Of a stretch of 64,000 nucleotides of DNA, positions 43,376 through 52,200 are shown piece after piece. The notes below the pieces were generated by a model. The model had not been told where the DNA came from, ran no database searches, and was given only the letters and a program-made list of their open reading frames with translations. Both the position numbers and the translations under genes were made by a program. This DNA is from Planococcus liqunii (GTDB taxonomy: Bacteria > Bacillota > Bacilli > Bacillales_A > Planococcaceae): contig NZ_CP129238.1 of assembly GCF_030413595.1 (NCBI RefSeq), positions 2,046,001-2,110,000 of the forward strand. Direction: 5' to 3'. Position 1 is the stretch's first letter. Each line of letters begins with the position of its first letter.

Positions 43376-44089
43376 TTATCGCCGGTGCGTCAACAGCGAA
43401 TAGCCTAGCCAAGCGATGCCGATTCCCATTGGCACGGCCATCAGCCTTGCCAGTTCGTGAGGGAGCACGGCAGCTCCCAAAGATGCCACTGCCCCGAAGG
43501 CAAATATGGCGGCACCCCAGCGCGACAGGATACCTGCGCGGAATGTAGCGATGCCAAACACTACGCCTCCGGACAAATACAATATCCCGCCTACTGGCCC
43601 GATTGCTGCAAGAATTCCAAGGTTGACTTCGCTTCCCGCTCCACTGAAAATCCCCAGGAAGCCTTCTACAAATTTCGGTGCGTCTGCCGCTAGCAGCGGT
43701 ATGATCAAGGCTTCGGCGAAATTGAAGGAAGCTGAGAGTACCAAAAAGAGGCTAAACAGAAGAAAACCAGCAAGGCCCAGCCACCCGGCCTTTTCCGCTT
43801 GTTTCACGTAAATACCCACCATGCCCAGCAGCCAGAAAAGGCACATGGCAAAAGTTAAATAGTGGACGTTTGCCCATGCGCCAGACGTGACCGTCGAGAG
43901 AAGTTCAGGCGGGTGGATCATTTGAATGAGCACATAAAAGAAACCTGCCACCATAGCTGACAACCCTGCCCCGCGGAAAAGAGCCAAAGCCGTTAACTTC
44001 CATTTTCCTTTTGCCTTAACCGCAGATTTTTGGTCAACGTCAGCCTGTATGTTTTCTTTATAAACCGTAACTTGTTGATGTGTATTCAT
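43376..44089 (-). CDS. six-helix membrane protein, unknown
   Basis: 237 residues. A charged N-terminal tail of about 35 residues is followed by six hydrophobic segments, many rich in Gly/Ala. AAAGGAG precedes ATG 44089. It lies 46 bases after the 82-aa gene and 136 bases before the DUF4386 gene, probably one operon with them. The topology is similar to that of DUF4386; the family is not identified. Confidence 0.65.
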   Translation of the reverse strand: MNTHQQVTVYKENIQADVDQKSAVKAKGKWKLTALALFRGAGLSAMVAGFFYVLIQMIHPPELLSTVTSGAWANVHYLTFAMCLFWLLGMVGIYVKQAEKAGWLGLAGFLLFSLFLVLSASFNFAEALIIPLLAADAPKFVEGFLGIFSGAGSEVNLGILAAIGPVGGILYLSGGVVFGIATFRAGILSRWGAAIFAFGAVASLGAAVLPHELARLMAVPMGIGIAWLGYSLLTHRR

Positions 44090-44135
44090 GAGTTCGTCTC
44101 CTTTACGATTGATTTTTGTTGTTATCTCTCAAACT

Positions 44136-44384
44136 TTACTGGTTGTTCCCAACCTGAATAACTGAAATTAAAGGAAGCCCCAGATCACGTATTTTCCGCA
44201 ACATACCATGTAAGGCTGCCTGATCCGCTACTGCACCGGAGAGAATGGTTGTTCCGTCGCTTTCAAGGGTGAAGGAAAAGCCCTCAAACCAGTCGGCCCA
44301 CCGGTCATTCAGATGTCCTTTGAGGCGAATTTCATACAATTCTGGCGTCTCGTAGCCATTGCTTGCTTCTTTTTCCCCGTTCAT
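44136..44384 (-). CDS. small conserved protein, 82 aa
   Basis: MNGEKEASNGYETPELYEIR, then LKGHLNDRWADWFEGFSFTL and SGAVADQAALHGMLRKIRDL, then GLPLISV. I recognise the LKGHLxxRWxxWFxG / DQAALHGxLxKIRDLGxPL pattern as a widespread small protein found beside LuxR/MalT regulators and transporters in Actinobacteria, Chloroflexi and Firmicutes; its function is unknown. It lies directly downstream of the MalT-like regulator gene, separated by that gene's terminator. AAAGGAGG precedes the ATG. Confidence 0.75.
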   Translation of the reverse strand: MNGEKEASNGYETPELYEIRLKGHLNDRWADWFEGFSFTLESDGTTILSGAVADQAALHGMLRKIRDLGLPLISVIQVGNNQ

Positions 44385-44495
44385 TTTGCGCCTCCTTTTC
44401 TCTTCTTAAATTAAAAGATACACGTGCATGTGGTGAGAGCACATCACCATATGTGGTGATTTATCAAATAAAAAGAATAAATTTAAAAACAAAAA

Positions 44496-44543
44496 AACTG
44501 CACCGGAATTGCTAGACTTGGGTCTAACGATTCCGGTGCAGTT
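44496..44543 (-). terminator. terminator of the MalT-like regulator gene
   Basis: AACTGCACCGGAAT (44496-44509) / ATTCCGGTGCAGTT (44530-44543) with an inner TAGAC/GTCTA pairing. The minus-strand tail is TTTTTTTGTTTTT, 35 bases after the stop. Confidence 0.9.
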
Positions 44544-44577
44544 CAAATCCGCCTGGATAGGAAGGGGTGCATTCTCA

Positions 44578-47292
44578 TCAAAACAATCCGAGTTCCTCAG
44601 CCCGGCGGATGGCTGCACGGCGGTTGTTTACTTCGAGTTTGCCGTAAATGTTCTTGGTATGGGACCGCAGCGTGTTTAAGGAGACTGTAAGCTCCCGGGC
44701 AATGTCAGGGCCGCTCATGTCGGTTCGAAGCAGCCTCAGCACGTCAAGTTCGCGTTCACTCAAATGTTCGCTTAAAGGCTGTTTAGCAGGCACGTTAGGT
44801 TCTGTCTGGCCAAAAGCTGTTAACAGGCGACGGACATAGTGCGGGGCAATCCTCTTTTTTAGGGCCGCTTCAAGCAAGGCCGCCATAGAAGGACCTTCAT
44901 CTGCAAAGACGCGGACATATCCTTCCGGCTCTGCCAGGGACAGTGCTCGCTGCAGGGGCACAAGTCCGGCAGAGGTGCCGCTTTCCAGCTGATCGGCAAA
45001 CGCCTTCACAATCAGGATTTCAATTACGCTCCCCATCCTTTCGCCTTCTTCTGCAGCTTTGAGGAGGCGTTCCAGGAATTCTATTGCCACGGGCAAAGAG
45101 CGATGGTCTGCGAGCCCACTCGCATAGCTGGCCAAAAGCACTCGGATCATGGTGATATGCTCAAATTCACGCAAGTAACTCAGGCTGTTGTCGACGGATA
45201 GACCCTGCTCCCGCATCCAATCGAGAGCGTCGTCCAGCCTCCCTTGTTTAAGCCACACCTGTGCCTTTAACGCTGCAATGGGCCGGACGTTCGGGAAAAA
45301 GTCACTGACATACAGCTGTTCTGCCTCTGTGTAAAGTTGGAGCGCCTCGTCGAAATCTCCTTGAGCTTCCTTTATGCGGGCCATGGCGACGCAAGAGCGG
45401 TATTGGTTTTGCGGGAAACCGGTATGCTCACCTTGTTCCTTGCTTTTCATTAAATGCTTCAAGGCTTTTGGCAAATCGTTAGATTCCCGGCAAAGCTCAC
45501 TCATTCCCACCCACATATCTGCCGTTCCCCGCATGGCAGGTTCGCCCTGTTCCACCGCTAACTGCAATCCGCGCTCGTAAACTCGCATTGCCTGGCGAAG
45601 CCGGCCTTGGGCAATCCGGATATCAGCCAAAGCGATTGATCCCCCAATGACATCAGATAGATTGCCGGCCAGCTGTAAATTTGCCATGCCATCGAAATAA
45701 GTATGGTGTGCCGTCTCGAGTTCCCCGCTTGTCCAGTAGGCAAGCCCCAAAAGACCGGCTGCCGCTCCCCGCCGGAGATGATCCGTTTCAGGGACGAGGC
45801 CGAGAACCCGCCGGGCGTTTTTCATGGCAGCGGATATGTCCCCCTGCGCCAAAGCATTTGCGGCACGGTAAAGAGAGATTGAGCTCAGGAGCCCGCGAAA
45901 TTCGTCTTTGTCTACGACGACCATGCCATCCAAAAAAGATTCGGTTTTTTCATGCGCATCAGCCATTTCCAGCCACCGTTCAGCGTCCTGCAACCGCTCC
46001 TCTACTGTCGCGATCTCACCGGCCGACAATAACGCCCAGGCATAAATTACACTAAGGACCGGCCTCTGGCGGACAAGCTCATCGGGAATTGCTTTCAGCC
46101 AGCCGAGCATCGCCGCTTCCTGGCGATTCCTGCGCATATCTGCCCAAGCCAGCTCAATCAAGCCCGCCGCCCGGGAAAAATCTTCGGCGGCAAGTGCATG
46201 GCGAATCGCATCAGCCGAAAAGCCGTGTATTTCATACCACGTGCTCGCGCTCAAGTGCAGATCAGCTAATTGGGCCCGCTGCTCTTCCTTTAAATACGCA
46301 TATAGAACTTCGGCAAAAAGGTGATGATAGCGATACCAGTGGCGAGTTTCATCCATCGGAACAACGAAGAAGTTGCCCTGCTCCAACGCCTCCAACTGAA
46401 CGGCCCCATCCTGCCGGCCAGTGACGGCATCGCAAAGTGGCCCGTTTAACCGGTCAAGAATGGAGGTCTGAAGCAAAAAGGCCCGGACATGGTTTGGCTG
46501 CAGCTGCAGAACCTCTTCGACCAGATAGTCCACGATATACCGATTGTCTCCGGCGAATGCCTGGATAAATGCTGGAATGTCACTGCGCCCCTGCATCGAA
46601 AGTGCTGCCAGCTGAAGCCCGGTTATCCAGCCTTCGGTACGCGACTCCAGCGCCGTAATTTCATCAGCTGTGAGATTCAAGCGCATCATCCCTTTGAGGA
46701 ACAGGGCCGTTTCATCGGGAGTAAAGCGCAGGTCGGCGGCACGCAATTCGTTCAGTTGCCCCCTTGCACGCATCCTGGCCAAGGGAAGCGGCGGGTTTTC
46801 ACGTGAGGCGATGGCCAAATGCATCTGTGTCGGAAGGTGTTCGAGCAAGAAGCTGAGAGCCTCATTTATTTCTTTGGAATCAATCACGTGGAAATCATCA
46901 AGAACAAGGATGAATTTGAACGAAATGGCCGAGATTTCATTGATCAGAGCCGTCAGAACCGATTCGATTGGCGGTGGCTGCTGGGATTGAAGCAAATCCA
47001 CCACGCCGGTTCCAAAGTCTTCCTTAATCGTCTGCAATGCTGCAATAAAATAAGACAAGAAGCGTACAGGGTCACTATCCCCTTTGTCCAGCGACAACCA
47101 TGCGACCCTCCGGCCGCAATCGGCTGCCCATTCGCTAATCAGCGCCGTCTTGCCAAACCCGGCGGAGGCAGCGATAAGCGTCAGTTTGCGATCCAATCCA
47201 GCATTAAGCCGTTCAATCAGACGTGGCCGCTGGACACTGTTTGGCCGTGGCTGTGGAATATAAAGTTTGGTCGATAAAATTGGAATATTCAT
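44578..47292 (-). CDS. MalT-like LuxR-family ATP-dependent transcriptional regulator
   Basis: 904 residues, the LAL/MalT size. The N-terminal STAND NTPase has Walker A (SAGFGKTALISEW), the ILVLDDFHVID Walker B and a LDRLNGPLCDA region. Then come a TPR-like helical domain (about 380-800) and a C-terminal LuxR helix-turn-helix (ERELDVLRLLRTDMSGPDIA, then LNTLRSHTKNIYGKL, about 840-900). It is activated by ATP and an unknown ligand. It probably controls the 82-aa gene and membrane protein genes immediately downstream. The ribosome site before ATG 47292 is poor. Confidence 0.9.
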   Translation of the reverse strand: MNIPILSTKLYIPQPRPNSVQRPRLIERLNAGLDRKLTLIAASAGFGKTALISEWAADCGRRVAWLSLDKGDSDPVRFLSYFIAALQTIKEDFGTGVVDLLQSQQPPPIESVLTALINEISAISFKFILVLDDFHVIDSKEINEALSFLLEHLPTQMHLAIASRENPPLPLARMRARGQLNELRAADLRFTPDETALFLKGMMRLNLTADEITALESRTEGWITGLQLAALSMQGRSDIPAFIQAFAGDNRYIVDYLVEEVLQLQPNHVRAFLLQTSILDRLNGPLCDAVTGRQDGAVQLEALEQGNFFVVPMDETRHWYRYHHLFAEVLYAYLKEEQRAQLADLHLSASTWYEIHGFSADAIRHALAAEDFSRAAGLIELAWADMRRNRQEAAMLGWLKAIPDELVRQRPVLSVIYAWALLSAGEIATVEERLQDAERWLEMADAHEKTESFLDGMVVVDKDEFRGLLSSISLYRAANALAQGDISAAMKNARRVLGLVPETDHLRRGAAAGLLGLAYWTSGELETAHHTYFDGMANLQLAGNLSDVIGGSIALADIRIAQGRLRQAMRVYERGLQLAVEQGEPAMRGTADMWVGMSELCRESNDLPKALKHLMKSKEQGEHTGFPQNQYRSCVAMARIKEAQGDFDEALQLYTEAEQLYVSDFFPNVRPIAALKAQVWLKQGRLDDALDWMREQGLSVDNSLSYLREFEHITMIRVLLASYASGLADHRSLPVAIEFLERLLKAAEEGERMGSVIEILIVKAFADQLESGTSAGLVPLQRALSLAEPEGYVRVFADEGPSMAALLEAALKKRIAPHYVRRLLTAFGQTEPNVPAKQPLSEHLSERELDVLRLLRTDMSGPDIARELTVSLNTLRSHTKNIYGKLEVNNRRAAIRRAEELGLF

Positions 47293-47815
47293 AATTCTAT
47301 TTTACCATGAAAATATTCTTCCTCACATCAAGATTTCTCCTTTAAACGATCACGCCGATTATTACGTAAATTTCTTGGACAAAAATACACCCAACAAAAG
47401 TAAAAAAATATTGACCACGCGGGTGCTGATTAAAATTGATGCCATGCTAAAAAGGGTCTCATCAGACCTGGAGACGCGCTCAAATCAAAAACCGCATTGA
47501 AAAAGCCGTTCTTTTAGAGAACGACCTTGTAGACTTTCATGAAGAATTTTATCGATGCAGAAATGGGGAAAAGGGTTGTATGGCTGGTTCAGCATCCAAA
47601 CATATGTATTCACAGTTCATGAAGAAATAGGGGAAACACTGTAGGAAACACGCAGAAAGTATACGGAGGAGCAGAGTCAGAAAGAGATTTAAGATTTATG
47701 CATTGGAACATCTATGGTTAACCTCAAACATGAGTTCATTGTATTTCACATTATACCAGCGGTTCTCAAATTTCCCCTGTAAATACCTTAATTATGACAA
47801 GTTGTCATTTACCAT
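47293..47815. other. intergenic gap, possible decayed coding stretch
   Basis: About 520 bases. On the plus strand, 47463-47633 is open (RRAQIKNRIEKAVLLENDLV, then DFHEEFYRC...MYSQFMKK-stop) but lacks a start with a ribosome site and I cannot name it. The MalT-like gene's promoter should be near 47300-47400. No other signal. Confidence 0.3.
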
Positions 47816-47873
47816 AAAAATGCATGAGGAATCCGCTTTATTGCAAGCTTGATTAGATTCTTCATGCATTTTT
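47816..47873 (-). terminator. terminator after the 132-aa gene
   Basis: AAAAATGCATGAGGAATC (47816-47833) / GATTCTTCATGCATTTTT (47856-47873), one mismatch; the T run follows on the minus strand. 48 bases after the stop at 47921. Confidence 0.85.
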
Positions 47874-47920
47874 ATTATATATCTTGAATTGTGTTAAGCA
47901 CAGGATGGCTTTTTTTATTC

Positions 47921-48319
47921 TTATTTGAGATAATTACGGTAACCAGGATTGATACGTGAGCGGTCGATATTATGGACAATGGTGACATCCCACTCCTCGT
48001 CCTCCCAGTACCCGCCGATCAGCGGAGAGATGATTTCCTTCCACATGATTGGCAAATCTTCCTCCACATAGGCGAGCGCCTTTTCGGCGATCACTTTGCG
48101 CTTCTCCATGTCGAATCCGCCCACCGGAAACATCCGGTAATACCCTTCGCCCGTCTCGCGGTCGTAGAGAGCGATGATGAGCGTCCCTTCCTGTTCACTG
48201 ACCCGTATCAGGTATTTCTCGCCATGTTTGTTCACGTCCCACAGCCCCTTTTCGGTCAGCTCCTCCATCCAGTCCTTGAAGGCCTCTTCGCCGTATAAGT
48301 CGGTAAACCAATTATCCAT
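47921..48319 (-). CDS. hypothetical acidic protein, 132 aa
   Basis: Not recognised. ATG 48319 follows AAGGGGC at eight bases; the frame upstream to 48415 is probably not translated. The protein is acidic and rich in Trp (WFTDLYGEEAFKDWMEEL; GYWEDEEWDVTIVHNIDRSR), with alternating strands in the middle (KYLIRVSEQEGTLIIALYDR). It may be an immunity-like or small enzyme-fold protein, but this is only impression. Single gene with its own terminator. Confidence 0.55.
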   Translation of the reverse strand: MDNWFTDLYGEEAFKDWMEELTEKGLWDVNKHGEKYLIRVSEQEGTLIIALYDRETGEGYYRMFPVGGFDMEKRKVIAEKALAYVEEDLPIMWKEIISPLIGGYWEDEEWDVTIVHNIDRSRINPGYRNYLK

Positions 48320-48964
48320 GTCTTCTGCCCCTTTCTGAGAGTATATTTTATAAGTGAATTTTATTTCATCAACGGGAACTTGCTGGAGTTTTTTGGCACT
48401 TTGCATATCACTCATTTAACCAGGCTTCCGTCTTCCTTGAAAAGAATTCAATGTAATTATTTTAGGGCAGAGAAATATTTCTCTTCATAATTTATTAGAT
48501 TGATTTTCAATTTATTTTAAAAACTGAATCTTCATTCGATTATTTTATTTCTAGCTCAAGTAGTAACTTCCAAGTTACCATTTGAATATTCTATTACAAT
48601 TAGACACTGCGATGTGGACTATCATATTCTTATATATCTTCAGGACTTTTAGAATAGTAATCTCTTGCTTTCACTGACAATTCTAGAGCCTAATTATGTG
48701 CAGCTTTGTCATTTTTTAATACGCTAAGTGATTCTCTATCAGTTATTTGTCAAAAAATCACCTCCGTGTTGTTTGAGCAATTCTGTAGTACTTTAACTCT
48801 CGGGTGGCTTAAGCATAATTAGATTTTAACCTCTAAGCTTTATTTTTAACATATAGTTCAGAATATTTTAATTTTTATAACTATATGTTCAAACAAGCTC
48901 CATAAAAGTCGAAATATTGATTAAGTAGTTATGATCTTTCAGCTGTAATTTGTTAACCGCTAAC
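48320..48964. other. AT-rich intergenic gap at the island edge
   Basis: About 650 bases, strongly AT-rich, no coding frame or RNA gene visible. It marks the border between host-like DNA and the AT-rich helicase gene pair. Confidence 0.45.
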
Positions 48965-48996
48965 AAAAAAGAGCGCCCATATGGACACTCTTTTTT
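48965..48996. terminator. terminator downstream of the helicase operon
   Basis: An imperfect stem around GAGCGCCCATATGGACACTC with A run on the left and T run on the right, so it works on both strands. It lies about 290 bases after the helicase stop, beyond the decayed frame at 49013-49250, which would then belong to the operon. Confidence 0.6.
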
Positions 48997-49012
48997 TCAT
49001 CTTTTTAATTAA

Positions 49013-49250
49013 CAGATTCAACTTCTTTAATATCTTTCCAAAACTCAGCCCTTGATAACTCTTATGCAAATCCTCAGCTGCTTCCTGATTACTTACAACA
49101 AGAGGGTGGCAATGCGATATGCTGATCGATCTCAGCTAGCCCCTTTCTGATCTCCAATTTTTGTATATAAGTAGTCCTTCACTTCCTTTAACTTGTCCGC
49201 ACTTAATCGCTTCTCAATAGCCTACGTATCTAACACCATCGTATCCTCTA
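49013..49250 (-). pseudogene. decayed small gene downstream of the helicase
   Basis: Minus-strand frames with coding character broken by stops. ATG-led MVLDT-stop-AIEKRLSADK, then LKEVKDYLYTKIGDQKGAS-stop, then in other frames SNQEAAEDLHKSYQ and RAEFWKDIKEVESVN-stop (stop near 49013). The LSADKLKEVKDYL pattern resembles small antitoxin- or SpoVT-associated proteins. At least one nonsense change and two frameshifts. It could be a lost fourth gene of the defence operon or an older resident. Confidence 0.35.
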
Positions 49251-49284
49251 TCTTCTACGTATATTTATATTAAGAGGTTGATTT

Positions 49285-52200
49285 TCATTTAACTAACTTA
49301 CTTAAATACTCTTCCACCATTCCGCGCGATAGTGTGTCGTGACAATATTGGTTTGAATAATCTTTCAAACAGCCATAGCAGCTGGTTTCCTTACCGCATT
49401 GACAAGAACTTACTAGTTCTTTGGCAGCTTGAATCACTTTTTCTAATTGACCAAAGACTTCATTCATATAACCAGCACCACCTGGAACTTTATCAAATAA
49501 CACAATGGTTGGGGTAGCCAAATGGTTGTACTTAATACATCCATCAATATCACGTCGATTTATGCCCAAGGAAATACTAATCCCATTTAAAAATGCATAA
49601 AGTAAAGAATCCCATAATTCGGGTTCAGGAGTACTGTTAATAAATTCAACTTCTAAAATATCACTAATAAATTCATGTCCAAGATGTATCGATTTTTTAT
49701 CAATAGTGCCTTCACAAATCTTATTCATTTGGTTTCTATGCTTAGAGTCTTTAGTGCTCATCATTGAACCGCATAAGGTGCAAATCTTATAACCTTGTCC
49801 ACTGCGTCCTTTACTAATAACTGACAACTTGCCATAAGGCGAATACTTGATCCGTACTTCCTGTCCTTTCAAATTGAAAGTTCTTTCTTGTTCAGATGCT
49901 TGTTGGTGTTCACGAACTTCTTGTTCTTCCGAGTAAAAGTATTCAGAAAAGAATACTCTAGAGCGATTTTCTCTAGCTGGCTTTCTATCACTTGCTTTTT
50001 CTAAGCGTTTTGCATTGAAGCCAAATTTAGGAATGATCATCTTATGAACTTCACAAATTTCCTCGCATGTTTCACATTGTGCAGTTATAACGCGGTAATT
50101 GGGATTTAATCGCTCAATAACTTTATAAGATTTGCAATTATTACATTCAATATAATAAAGGGTTGGTAGCTCAAAACCTTTTACTTTTCTGATGCCAGTA
50201 CTTTCGTAAATAGTTCCATTTGCCACAATTTGCGACCCTGGTGCATATTCTCCAATTGCCATTGATAAATCTCTGCTTAATCGAATATCATCTTTCTCTG
50301 TTTGAGAAATAACCATTTCCACCACATCAACTGGGAAACCATATTTCGGAATGATATTTGAACTGGATAAAAAACTAATTAACCCTTCATTTTGAATTCG
50401 ATTCATTACACGATTTAATCTATCTGTGTTCCGGCTAGCTTTAAAATCTTCTTCTTTTATCTTTCTTAGTTCTTCTAAATCTTGATAATATAACTTTGAG
50501 ACCTTCTTAAATAGGCTTGTTTCTTCTAGCATGAGATCTTTTTCCCAAGAAATAAATTCAGGGTGATATTGAAGCTGGCCATAATTCGGAACTACTTTCT
50601 GAACAGATTCAAGTAAATGAGTTGGCATATTTTTAATGTAGTGGTCAATTCGTTTCGGTCCTGATTTTATAGTCATAGAGTCTTGGAAGAAATCTGATAC
50701 TTTCCCGAACAATTCTTCATTCTCTCGAAAGAAACTTGATAAAACTAAAGAATTTAAATGCCGTTTAATTATTTTTGAGTTATCCATTTTTAAAACTGGC
50801 GGTTTTATTACACCAGCAATTATATTTTCAGGATCTTGATAATATGTTAAGTCATGCGATTTTCTTTGGGCAAAAGTCAAAACAAAAGCAACTGACGCTT
50901 TTCTTCGTCCCGCACGTCCTGCACGTTGAATATAATTAGCTGTTTCCGGTGGTACGTTTCTTAGAAAAACAGCTTCTAAACCCCCAACATCAACACCCAT
51001 TTCAAATGTGGTCGAACAACTTAATACATTGATATCTCCATTTACGAATTTCTCCTGATAGTGCGATGCATTCTCAGGAGATAATTGAGCGGTATGCTCT
51101 TTTACGCTCATTTTAACGGGTATCAAGTTATTGTATTGATTAATATAATGGGATTTTAATGAGTCACTTTCTATAGATTTCAAATGACCTGAGCAGCCGT
51201 TTGTCATACACACATTTTTGACATTATAAGTTGTGATAATTTTGCAGTCGTTGCACTGAAAAATCGGCAGGATTTTACGTACTCGCCAAATACTCTGTCT
51301 TAAAAGGTTATTGCCATTTTTGCTTTTGAAAAAACTTTCATAAAACCTAGGAAGGTTTATCAAGTCCCAAATCTTTGAGAGTTGTTCCCTTGCAGCAATT
51401 TTGGCTGCATCTTCATCCAATCCTTTTTGAAGAAAAATTTTCTTTAAATAGTCAAGACGAATATTTGAACGCTTTGGAATCCACGCACTGACATACCCTT
51501 TATTATCAGCAGCATCTTTGTTTATCGAGTTTTCAAAATTTATAGGTTTCATTCGATCTGAGTTGAATTTACTTCTTTCAAGGTGAGTGACAGCATTTTT
51601 ATATCTTAAAGTGCTTAGCAATACTTGCAAAGCAACTTTCAGTTCTTCCCCATTATCGAAGTTTAGGCGTTGTGCAAGCGCTTCAAGATTTGACTGGATC
51701 TGATCAGGTATATCAAGTTGATAAGAAATCAATCCTGTCCCCTCAAGAGAAATCCGGACGTTCCCTTTAATAAATTCAGACATCACATATTCTTCGGCAA
51801 CTGTTTTCCGTTCCTCTCTGTCCATCTCTGGAGTATAAACATCCCATTTCAAAGCTTCACTATAGGCGTCTAATGCCCATGTTTTTAAACTAATCGGTTC
51901 TTTTTCATCATACTTTCCAATTGTTTTATATAGAATGGCTCTCCACAAATCGCGTTCATAGGTATATTCTAAGTAAGGAGCGAAAAAAGCAGCTTCCTGA
52001 CGTGAATCGGAAAATACTAATAGTTTTTGAGGCTCATATTTATTTTCTATTACTTCTTTTACTTCTTCGTCAGATAGTACATCATTGAATAAATCTCCAA
52101 AAAGCTCATTTCTAACTGTGACATTTTCATTTTTTATTATCTTTTTTGAATCTAATACTAATTGCTGGTAAAGAGAAGTTGTCAAAATTGCAGCAGGACC

